In this document: one piece after another, positions 57,141 through 64,000 of the stretch
How the letters are laid out: the number at the start of each line of letters is the position of its first letter
Position numbering within the stretch: the stretch's first letter is position 1
Source: a virus
Strand: one strand, 5' to 3'
DNA length: 64,000 nucleotides
Virus record (IMG/VR): IMGVR_UViG_3300027747_004722
Coordinates: 35,016 to 99,015 of that record
Program-made: the position numbers and the translations under genes
The notes under the pieces: generated by a model
Told to the model about the DNA's origin: nothing
What the model saw: only the letters and a program-made list of their open reading frames with translations
The model's database searches: none

Positions 57141-57377
57141 ATGCGGTATACGGAAAAGGAGATCGAGCTGGCTCGCAGGTACAGCACGGGCGACTGCAAC
57201 GAAACCCAACTCAACTACCTAGTTAGCACCGAAAAGATGGACAGGTCCAAAGTTGAGGAATTGATAGAAAAAATGTCCTACGGCGAGCCAATGGCTTCCA
57301 TGGCCAAGACCGTGCTAATCATGATCGTGTTCCACTTCCTGTTCTGCATCGCCTACTCTGTCCTTCAAGCCATGTGA
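57141..57377 (+). CDS. Small single-pass membrane protein
   Basis: 78 aa; GGAGG upstream. Soluble helical head, then a C-terminal hydrophobic segment (TVLIMIVFHFLFCIAYSVL). Tail-anchored topology is likely. Role unknown. Confidence 0.6.
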   Translation: MRYTEKEIELARRYSTGDCNETQLNYLVSTEKMDRSKVEELIEKMSYGEPMASMAKTVLIMIVFHFLFCIAYSVLQAM

Positions 57378-57862
57378 CGCGGCGCGACCTTGGCTATCTC
57401 GCCCTTGATGTCTTCGCCGCTTCTGTCCACGAGAGCCTTTAGCCCGAAATGCATGGGTGAGGGCCAGTCACCGTACCCGACCCAGCGGTAGCCCTGCGTC
57501 TCCCAGTTTAGCCTTGGCTCAAACTCGGACTGCACCACGGCCAGGAAGTTGTGGTACTTGAAGTCGCCCCTGCTGAACACGTGAAGAGGAACCATCTTGA
57601 GCACTTCCGGAGCCCCGGCCTCCTCCGCCACCTCCCTTCTCGCGGCAGAGGACGGGTCCTCCCCAGAGTCGATCGCCCCTCCCCACACTCCCCATGTGCC
57701 CGGCTGTTCGACGCTCGCGGACCTGTGCGGAAGCAGGATTCGGCCCGTGTCCGCCGCCACAATGATCGCCCCCGCCCCCGCACGCCCCCAGAAACCAGTG
57801 TCACGCAGGGCCGCGGCGTGTTCCGCGTCGCTCTCCACCAGCCATTCCAAGAAGGTTTTCAT
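57365..57862 (-). CDS. NUDIX hydrolase with capsid-targeting leader
   Basis: 165 aa from ATG 57862: MKTFLEWLVESDAEHA, with LVE|S a good cleavage site. The NUDIX box follows: GGAIDSGEDPSSAARREVAEEAGA, with GAGAIIVAADTGRILLPHR ahead of it. NUDIX enzymes cleave nucleoside diphosphate-X compounds such as ADP-ribose, NADH or capped RNA. The frame is open upstream but overlaps the divergent gene. Leaderless start. Confidence 0.8.
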   Translation of the reverse strand: MKTFLEWLVESDAEHAAALRDTGFWGRAGAGAIIVAADTGRILLPHRSASVEQPGTWGVWGGAIDSGEDPSSAARREVAEEAGAPEVLKMVPLHVFSRGDFKYHNFLAVVQSEFEPRLNWETQGYRWVGYGDWPSPMHFGLKALVDRSGEDIKGEIAKVAPRHMA

Positions 57863-57867
57863 GGCCA

Positions 57868-57873
57868 TATATA
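57868..57873. promoter_or_regulatory. Shared leaderless late box TATATA
   Basis: 5 nt from ATG 57862 (minus) and 4 nt from ATG 57878 (plus); neither gene has a ribosome site. Both ORFs begin with the leader motif. Confidence 0.75.
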
Positions 57874-57877
57874 GGTC

Positions 57878-59953
57878 ATGCGGTTCAGGGAATGGCTCCT
57901 CCTCCAGGAGTCCATAATAGTCAACACGGGGCGGGAGGAGGTTCCCCTCGGCAAGTCCAACGAGGCCTCCAAGGTCGTCGAGTTCTCGTACGCCACCGAC
58001 AACCACTACTCCTCGTTCGAGATATGGCCGTTCTCCGAGGACAGGCCGGGATACGTCTTCACGGGCAACGCCACGGTGCTGGGCATAATCAAGAACACGC
58101 CCATATTCGCCGACAACGGAGCCGACAGGGCGTTCATACAGGCCCTGACCTCTGCCCTCAACTCCTCCGGCTACAAGGCCCTCCCATACAAGGAGGGAGA
58201 GAGCGCGTGGATGGGCGTCTTCAAGGGCGCCGGCGCGGACGACGAGAGCCTCCTCGGGTCGATGAAGGGGGAGAAGGATACGGGCAAGGCCACGGCCCCG
58301 AAGATGGGGGAGAAGGCCGCCGCGGACAGGAAGCTGACCTCCGGCATAAGCGTGAGCAGGGCCAGCGGATCGTGGGCCTATTTCATAAGGATCAACGCGG
58401 GCGACGCGGACTCCTACATCAGAACCGTCGAGAGGCTTATGAAGGCCACCATAAAACCCCTCGTCGACAACAACCTCGTGGACTACTACCGCATCGTCAG
58501 GGGCAGGAACTACAAGGGCGAGGAATGGGTGTGGTCGGAGAAGGGCAGGAGGGAAAAGGATGAGGTACGAGGCGCGGCGGACAAGTCGGCGGCGTACATG
58601 AAGTTCCTCGCCGACAGGATGCTCGCGAACCACCCGAAGGCCAAGGAGGCCGTCCTCGGACACTTCCGCCATTCGTGGAACAAGGATGTGAAGCCTTCGA
58701 ACGAAAGGGTTCCGATGGACGAACTGAAGTCGTACGTCCGCGACAGCCACGGGGAGAGCCCCTTCCTCTACTTCTTCCTAGACACCATACAGGGCAACAA
58801 CCAACGCATGTACGAGGTGCTGGAGGACGCCGCGAACACCCCGAACTACAACGACGCGATATCGATCTACAGAGAGATCGACGGCGACGAGTACGAATAC
58901 ATGATCGAAGAGCCCAGGCTCTGGATGACCCAGGCCATAAAAATATTCTCCCTTTCGGACTTCCTCCACAAGAACTCCAGATCGCACTTCGAGAAGTTCA
59001 AGAGCGGATACGAGGATGCCCTGAACCGATGGCTGAAGTCCGGCCCGACGATCAGACCCATGGAACTCAAGCACCTCAAGGAACTGTCCGACTACATCGA
59101 GGTTCACGACAAGGATCGAATAATTGACGCCCACGACAAGCACGAAAAGGCCAACAGGGAATTCAACAGAAGACAGGAAGAGGAATACAGGAAGGCCGAC
59201 GAGCTACTCCTCAAGAAAAAGCAGGTCATCGCCCTCGGCCAATTCAAGTACCTGATGCTCGGCAGGGACTCCTCATGGAGCGACATATCGCACAAGTACA
59301 TCAACAACTACGACGAGGTCGACGTCGGCCTGATGGCCCTCGAGGAGGACCTCGTCGACAGGGAGTCGATCATGCACTCCGCCCACGAGAAGGCCAGCGA
59401 GGACGCCATGGCCGACGCGGAGGAACGCAAGTCAGAGACCTACGGCCACGACAGGGAGGAGGTGGAAGGGGACATCGACTACGAGTGGGACGACTACATG
59501 GACGACAGGGAATTCGACGAGGGCGAGTTCGACGGCCTATCCGAAGACCAGAAGAAGGCCAAGATCAAGGAGGACTACCTGGACGACTTCGTAGGGTGGA
59601 AGAAGGAGCGGCTGCAGAAGGAGGAAGAGGAGGAAGGCTGGAAGTACGATCCCGAGCCGGAAGACTCGGACATCAGGAAGTACGAGGAGGAATTCGCCGA
59701 GGCTCAGGCCTACGAGGGCGGACTTGTATGGATGCGGTGGGTGGACGACGAAAGCCGGGACATAGAGGTCTTCGCTCACCACAAGCACTACGAAAAGGCC
59801 AGGGAGATGGTCAGGAAGAACCTCGCCGACGGCATGGAAATTAACGACAAGCACGGCGAGCCGCTGATCCGCAGAGACCAGAGGGTCGAGTTCGAGCTCG
59901 TGGGCGACGGAGACCACTCCAAGGCTACTTCCATGAGGGCGGGGCAGGTCTAG
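57878..59953 (+). CDS. Large packaged protein with leader
   Basis: 691 aa starting MRFREWLLLQESI (LQE|S predicted site). A mixed head is followed by long Lys/Glu helices and an acidic end (about residues 510-600). No enzyme motif recognised. Convergent end overlaps the Gp88-like gene by 4 bases. Confidence 0.65.
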   Translation: MRFREWLLLQESIIVNTGREEVPLGKSNEASKVVEFSYATDNHYSSFEIWPFSEDRPGYVFTGNATVLGIIKNTPIFADNGADRAFIQALTSALNSSGYKALPYKEGESAWMGVFKGAGADDESLLGSMKGEKDTGKATAPKMGEKAAADRKLTSGISVSRASGSWAYFIRINAGDADSYIRTVERLMKATIKPLVDNNLVDYYRIVRGRNYKGEEWVWSEKGRREKDEVRGAADKSAAYMKFLADRMLANHPKAKEAVLGHFRHSWNKDVKPSNERVPMDELKSYVRDSHGESPFLYFFLDTIQGNNQRMYEVLEDAANTPNYNDAISIYREIDGDEYEYMIEEPRLWMTQAIKIFSLSDFLHKNSRSHFEKFKSGYEDALNRWLKSGPTIRPMELKHLKELSDYIEVHDKDRIIDAHDKHEKANREFNRRQEEEYRKADELLLKKKQVIALGQFKYLMLGRDSSWSDISHKYINNYDEVDVGLMALEEDLVDRESIMHSAHEKASEDAMADAEERKSETYGHDREEVEGDIDYEWDDYMDDREFDEGEFDGLSEDQKKAKIKEDYLDDFVGWKKERLQKEEEEEGWKYDPEPEDSDIRKYEEEFAEAQAYEGGLVWMRWVDDESRDIEVFAHHKHYEKAREMVRKNLADGMEINDKHGEPLIRRDQRVEFELVGDGDHSKATSMRAGQV

Positions 59954-60999
59954 TGCTGCGTCAGCAGGATCGTCTTCACGTCGCCCCTGAACGCCGCGTC
60001 GTCGCCGTCCCCGGAGTTCACGATGACGTGCCATCTGGGAGAGTTGGCCCTGGGGGTCGACATCATCTCTCCGTAGGTGAGGATGTCCTCGGCGGGCAAC
60101 GAGAACTTCTTGGCTATCCTGTCCTTCAGGGTCTGCTCGTCGGAGATCTTCATAAGGTCTAGGTCCTTGAACATGTCCTTGGGCACGACGACTGACATCT
60201 TGTGGTAGTCCATGTTCACCCGAGCCGCCTGCCTTGGGTTCGACCCGCTCGAGAAGGTGGTCTGGAACTCCGCGTCGTTGGCCACGTCGGCCACCTTGGT
60301 GTAGGCGTAGCTGTCGACTTTGTAGCCCTCTCTCTTCAGCCTCGCCATGACCGTCTCGGCCATGCGCTTGTACCTGGCCGCGAAGAAATCCCCCGAGTCG
60401 TTCCAGCGCAGCAGAACCTTGGGCTTGTATCCCGCTCGAGCCCCGTGCTCCTCGCACTTGGCCTTCAGCTCCTCGTACATCCGCCTCTCGTACTCGTCGG
60501 GGTCGTTCAAGAGCAGGTTCAGCCTCCTGGTCATGCTGTCGTAGGATTCGGAGTACTGTATGTAGCGTCCGTGCCGGGCGTAGCAGATGAGAGCGCAGGA
60601 CCCGGCCCCCGGACAGGTGTTGATCACGAAGAACTTCCCCGAGGACTTGTCGTAAATGATCCCGCGAAGCGCTGGCACCCCCGTCTTGTACACGAACTCG
60701 TGGGGGCCTCCGGTGTTTTCTATCTTCGAGTTCTTGTTGACGACGTTTTTCGGAGGCTCAGAGATCCTCTTGATGAAGTCCTCGATGTCAAGGTCGCCCT
60801 CTGCGAACAGGTCGGACCTCGAGTGTATGTAAGGCATGGACGCAGGGAACTTCTCCCTGTCCTTGGTCTTCTTGCCGTAGTTGGCCCTGACGGCGTTCAG
60901 GTAGGCGACCAGACGGTCGGGGTTGAGGCACTCCTTCTGCACGTCGGAGAACTCGCCCTCCCAGTCCACCTCGTTGTAGAGCCACTCCCTGAATCCCAT
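59950..60999 (-). CDS. Gp88-like protein with capsid-targeting leader
   Basis: 349 aa beginning MGFREWLYNEVDW. The middle has NTCPGAGSCALICYARHGRYIQYSES...TRRLNLLLNDP, then KVLLRWNDSGDFF. CPGA-C-C and RxxxSGDF are the marks of the phage Gp88 family, probably a metal- or Fe-S-binding enzyme. The leader suggests packaging in the capsid. Starts just after the stop of the gene at 61006. Confidence 0.7.
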   Translation of the reverse strand: MGFREWLYNEVDWEGEFSDVQKECLNPDRLVAYLNAVRANYGKKTKDREKFPASMPYIHSRSDLFAEGDLDIEDFIKRISEPPKNVVNKNSKIENTGGPHEFVYKTGVPALRGIIYDKSSGKFFVINTCPGAGSCALICYARHGRYIQYSESYDSMTRRLNLLLNDPDEYERRMYEELKAKCEEHGARAGYKPKVLLRWNDSGDFFAARYKRMAETVMARLKREGYKVDSYAYTKVADVANDAEFQTTFSSGSNPRQAARVNMDYHKMSVVVPKDMFKDLDLMKISDEQTLKDRIAKKFSLPAEDILTYGEMMSTPRANSPRWHVIVNSGDGDDAAFRGDVKTILLTQH

Positions 61000-61005
61000 G
61001 TTGCT

Positions 61006-61398
61006 CTACTGCCCTTGGGTGGGCGGCTCCGAGGTCTGCGGGGCGACGCCCTCGTCGCCCATCTCGCCAGCCAGCCAGTTGTAGACTTCCTCGATGTCGT
61101 CCCTGCTGGTCGATATGTGGTCCGAGGCCCAGTCGTGGCCGTCGTCTATCATTGCGTCGACCTTGGACGGGTCCATGGCGAGCATGGCCTCCACCTTCTC
61201 CTTGATCATCTTCAGGTTCGAGAAGAACATATAGTGCTTCGGCCCTTCGTCCTGCTGCTCCGCCCCCGAATTCGGGGTCTGCGGGGCGTCCGCAGGGGCT
61301 TGGTCGCCGGCCTGGTCGCCTAGGCCCTGGTCCTGCTGCTGCGGGGCCTCGTCCTGCTCCGCCTCGATTATCTGAATCATCTCGTAGAAGTTTCTCAT
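61006..61398 (-). CDS. Packaged Gln/Asp-rich protein with leader
   Basis: 130 aa: MRNFYEMIQIIEAEQDEA (IIE|A). Gln/Ala/Pro-rich middle, then helices and a C-terminal tail GLY/THR-poor. Leaderless start with TAGATA. First in the operon with the Gp88-like gene. Confidence 0.6.
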   Translation of the reverse strand: MRNFYEMIQIIEAEQDEAPQQQDQGLGDQAGDQAPADAPQTPNSGAEQQDEGPKHYMFFSNLKMIKEKVEAMLAMDPSKVDAMIDDGHDWASDHISTSRDDIEEVYNWLAGEMGDEGVAPQTSEPPTQGQ

Positions 61399-61402
61399 GC
61401 CC

Positions 61403-61408
61403 TATCTA
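61403..61408 (-). promoter_or_regulatory. Leaderless late box TAGATA
   Basis: TAGATA-GGGC-ATG on the minus strand: 4 nt; embedded next to a small hairpin (TGCC...GGCA). Confidence 0.65.
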
Positions 61409-61423
61409 TGCCCCGCAGGCATA

Positions 61424-61455
61424 AAAAAGCCCCCGCCTTGTTGGGGTGGGCGTCT
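61424..61455 (-). terminator. Terminator-like hairpin
   Basis: GCCC...GGGGC stem with imperfect pairs, then TTTTTT on the minus strand. Ends the 61491-61844 transcript before the next promoter. Confidence 0.6.
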
Positions 61456-61490
61456 CTTGTGTCATTGGCAATTACCTTGCGGAGGCCCGA

Positions 61491-61844
61491 TCAGGAGACC
61501 GGGGGCATGCCCTGCGGAACCGCCTTGTTCACGGTCACCGTGCCGTCCGCGTTGGAGGTGAACGATCCGACGAGCTTCATCGCCTCGGCGGTGCACCCGG
61601 GCTTGACCTCCTCCAGGAACGCCGCGAGCTTGGCGTGGAGGGCGAAAACCTCGGCGGCGTCCGTCCCGAGGGCCGACGACAGGTCGGACGGGCTCGACTG
61701 GGCGTTCTTCCAGAAAAGCCTGGTGTTCTGCTCGAACGCGTTCATCATGGCCTGGTAGGTGACCCTGGCGTTCTGCTTGATCTGTGCTGCGGTCCTGATG
61801 GCCGGTGTTATCTCCGGCACGCTCGGCTTGTCGAGTACGCTCAT
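61491..61844 (-). CDS. Small conserved-looking virion-region protein
   Basis: 117 aa, helical (AEVFALHAKLAAFLEEV), ends GTVTVNKAVPQGMPPVS. AAAGGA upstream and TATATA at 61879-61884. No family. Confidence 0.55.
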   Translation of the reverse strand: MSVLDKPSVPEITPAIRTAAQIKQNARVTYQAMMNAFEQNTRLFWKNAQSSPSDLSSALGTDAAEVFALHAKLAAFLEEVKPGCTAEAMKLVGSFTSNADGTVTVNKAVPQGMPPVS

Positions 61845-61932
61845 TTTTATTCCTTTGTTTTGGACGGTAGTTGTGAGTTATATACGTGTTTGAATGAAAA
61901 TTTCATTCCCGACCCTGACCCCGGCTCCCAGT

Positions 61933-64000
61933 TCAAGGAAGCGTCAGCGGGCGTCCCGCCGTCGTGCGCATGAAGTCTATGTCCAGGAACTCTGGCCGCA
62001 CCTTTACTATCCTGTAGAAGTTTCCGGAGTTGAACATGTTCACGGAGAACACCACGTTCTGGTTGGGGTTCAGGTTGCTTCCGTTGTTGTACTCCACCAG
62101 CACCGGCGAGATGTCGTGGTAGGTCGGCACGTGGCTGTACGACCCGTCCGACTCCTTCACCAGCGTGAAGCCCCCCTGGGAACCAGAGTAGCCGGTCTCC
62201 GAGTGGGCGTGGGACCGGAATATCGCCTGTTCGGCGTAGAGGTCGATCTCGTACGCCACCCCGCGGGCGTAGCCGCCGTTCGTGTTGTCGTCGAAGAACG
62301 ACACGATCTGGTTGCCCGGCGTGAGCGGATCGATGTCGGAATGCCAGCGGGCGTCGTGGTTCCCGGAGGGCGGGTCGTATGGGTCGCCCACTATCGTGAG
62401 GAACTTGGTACCGGAGAGCGCCCCGGCCCGCGCGACGCTGGAGAATGTCCCGCCGCCGCAGCAGGGCGACCCCTGGAGTATCCACTTCACCTGCTTCGTC
62501 AGGTAGTCGATGCAGAACCCGCCGCCCGTGTGGCGGCAGCTGATAAGCAGGTCGCCCGTCACGGGGTTCACGTCGATTGAATTAGCGTGAAAATAATCCC
62601 CGTACGCGGCGATATTGAAGTACTCGTCGCTGTGCCAATCCCACACAATGTTTTGTCCGTCGGCAGACAGTTCTTGAATATACAGTTCGTTATTGGGCAT
62701 GTACGTGCCGCTGCAACCGTATGCGTACGTCATCGAGATAAAGTTGCCACGGCGGCCTTCGGGTCCCGCGACCATGTGCGACTCGTGGCACTCCCAAATA
62801 GGATGCGAGTTTGACGAGTCGTTCTGCATCGTGTAGTTCGTGGCAGTCATCTGGTTCAGGCCCAGCTCCACGGCGTACCGGGTGGGATTCGCCCAGGTGT
62901 GGAGCACCAGGTAGTTGGGCACGGTGCAGTGCAGGGAGAACCCGCTGTAGCGGTCGTCGTGGACGTACCACACGGGCGCCAGGTTCTCGTCGAACACGAT
63001 GTAGTACTGGGCCCCGTTGGCCTGGCTCGGGTTGTAGAGGTAGTACCCGGGGCGGTGGCCCGCCGTCTTCGTGACGAGAGTCGGTATGGGCAGGTCGGTC
63101 GGGATGACGCGGACGAAGTACTGCTGGGAGCCGTAGGTCAGGTGGAGGGCCCTGTTCACCAGGATCGAACCCGTCGCCGGCGTGCCGTTTATTGTCACGG
63201 TGTACGAGTCGGTGCCGTTGGCCGCGGAGCGGACGCAGTAGTCTTGTATGTCGGGGTCGAAGGCGGGGAACAGCGTGCCGCCCCCGCTTATCGACACCGA
63301 AAGCGAAGCGATCTGTTCAGCGGACGCGATCTCCACGAACATGTCGGAGGTCAGCGGCGGCTGCGGCGTCAGCTCCGTGGTCGCGACCGTCGCTGTCCAG
63401 TATATTTCCCTTCCGTCCGCTCCCGTGGCGACGAGGCAAAGCCCGTTCGGCTGCGCAGTGGACCCGGCCTCGACGGTCAGGTCGGCCGACGCGGCCCACC
63501 CCGAATCCTTCCAGTCCTCCAGCAGCGGTTCGGCCACGAAACCTATGTCCCCCGAAAGCCCCCTCTTCACGCCGCCCCTGAAGCTCCATGTCGCGGCGAC
63601 CCCGCCGGTTATGTCGTAGGCGCTCGCCGCGACGTCGAAGAACCAGACCGTCCCCGGGGGAACCATCAGGTAGTTGGGGGAGTCGGCCACGCCGTCCAGC
63701 CCCATCGAAGAGGCCGCCGAAGAAATCGTTCGCACTCGCAGCTGGTAGATGCTCGTCTGGGAGTCGCCGGGCGAGTTGAACTTGCCGGAGGATATCGCGA
63801 TCTGACCCTGCAGGGACGCCACCGCGTCCTTGCCGATGGCCACGCTGTTGGCGCCCGAGGCCGTGTTCCCCTCGCCCCCGAGCACCACAGACCCCTGTCC
63901 CTCTGCCGAGTTGCCCGACCCGCCCAGCACGCACGAGTTCGCGCCGGACGCAGTGTTGCCAGATCCGGCGACAACCGCGGAATTCGCGCCCTCGGCATAG
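61933..64000 (-). CDS. Adhesin/tail fibre: YadA-like repeats plus arylsulfotransferase-like propeller, 5' end missing
   Basis: At least 689 aa; the frame is open to the window edge. The visible N-part repeats GSGNTASGANSxVLGGSGNSAEGQGSVV, the head-repeat style of YadA-like trimeric adhesins. From about residue 280 a domain resembles aryl-sulfate sulfotransferase (ASST) propellers: GHRPGYYLYNPS, IVFDENLAPVWYV, NIVWDWHSDEYF, FHANSIDVNPVTGDLLISCR. Probably a receptor-binding fibre that binds or modifies a host surface compound. Tail motif SGSTI is absent; it ends TTAGRPLTLP. Confidence 0.75.
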   Translation of the reverse strand, partial: YAEGANSAVVAGSGNTASGANSCVLGGSGNSAEGQGSVVLGGEGNTASGANSVAIGKDAVASLQGQIAISSGKFNSPGDSQTSIYQLRVRTISSAASSMGLDGVADSPNYLMVPPGTVWFFDVAASAYDITGGVAATWSFRGGVKRGLSGDIGFVAEPLLEDWKDSGWAASADLTVEAGSTAQPNGLCLVATGADGREIYWTATVATTELTPQPPLTSDMFVEIASAEQIASLSVSISGGGTLFPAFDPDIQDYCVRSAANGTDSYTVTINGTPATGSILVNRALHLTYGSQQYFVRVIPTDLPIPTLVTKTAGHRPGYYLYNPSQANGAQYYIVFDENLAPVWYVHDDRYSGFSLHCTVPNYLVLHTWANPTRYAVELGLNQMTATNYTMQNDSSNSHPIWECHESHMVAGPEGRRGNFISMTYAYGCSGTYMPNNELYIQELSADGQNIVWDWHSDEYFNIAAYGDYFHANSIDVNPVTGDLLISCRHTGGGFCIDYLTKQVKWILQGSPCCGGGTFSSVARAGALSGTKFLTIVGDPYDPPSGNHDARWHSDIDPLTPGNQIVSFFDDNTNGGYARGVAYEIDLYAEQAIFRSHAHSETGYSGSQGGFTLVKESDGSYSHVPTYHDISPVLVEYNNGSNLNPNQNVVFSVNMFNSGNFYRIVKVRPEFLDIDFMRTTAGRPLTLP

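Noticed and set aside
57863-58750. Extended N-terminus of the NUDIX frame (461 aa)
   Set aside because: It runs antisense to a strongly supported gene; the leader start and box at 57862-57873 define the real start.
1-64000. Search for CRISPR arrays, rRNA, insertion sequences and an integrase
   Set aside because: None seen on either strand by reading.

Overview
This window looks like part of the genome of a large, GC-rich, T4-like contractile-tailed phage (myovirus); the host cannot be named from sequence. The evidence is a tail sheath, two tail-tube paralogues, a gp26-like baseplate hub protein, a gp15-like tail terminator, a gp13-like neck protein, a gp55-type late sigma factor beside a gp33-like co-activator candidate, phage-type nucleotide metabolism (NrdA/NrdB, dUTPase), two inteins, free-standing homing endonucleases, and dense genes with ATGA overlaps on both strands. 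Both ends are cut: nrdB at the left and a very large adhesin/fibre gene at the right. Layout: 1-6.7 kb, nucleotide metabolism (nrdB, a Vsr-like homing endonuclease, nrdA with a mini-intein, dut, a SET-domain gene, a PD-(D/E)XK nuclease). 6.5-10.4 kb (minus), baseplate region. 10.5-15.1 kb, small genes, two glycosyltransferases, gp55 and a gp33 candidate. 15.1-22 kb (mostly minus), tail tube, sheath, terminator and connector. 22-32 kb, injected-protein candidates, two ADP-ribosyltransferase-like genes, a PQ-loop membrane protein, a neck protein and a tRNA-like element. 31.7-35.3 kb, a nuclease-like gene behind a host-type promoter, an intein-bearing cytosine methyltransferase with an overlapping second frame, and a structured gap. 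35.3-51 kb, an amidoligase, a subtilase, scaffold-like acidic and repeat proteins, an RmlA-like enzyme, homing endonuclease, SWIM protein and Dam-like methylase. 51-64 kb, a secreted Cys-rich protein, an AT-rich delta-60-repeat fibre, a QueC-like protein, a NUDIX protein, a Gp88-like protein and an arylsulfotransferase-like adhesin. Two global patterns unify the window. (1) About 17 otherwise unrelated proteins begin with one short leader, roughly M-[KRQ]-x-F-x-[ED]-[WFY]-[LIM], often followed within 15 residues by [LIM]-x-E. This resembles the capsid-targeting sequence of T4 internal proteins (MKTYQEFIAE in IPI). Carriers include ADP-ribosyltransferase-like, NUDIX, Gp88-like, Zn/OB-fold and acidic scaffold-like proteins, so the phage may package and inject many effectors. 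(2) A TA[T/A/G]ATA box, the expected type for gp55, lies 4-6 nt upstream of the start codon in about 14 genes that have no Shine-Dalgarno, predicting leaderless late mRNAs. Genes whose box lies more than about 20 nt upstream mostly do have a Shine-Dalgarno. Several boxes are near-palindromic and appear to serve two divergent genes. All functional calls come from reading motifs; no database search was possible.
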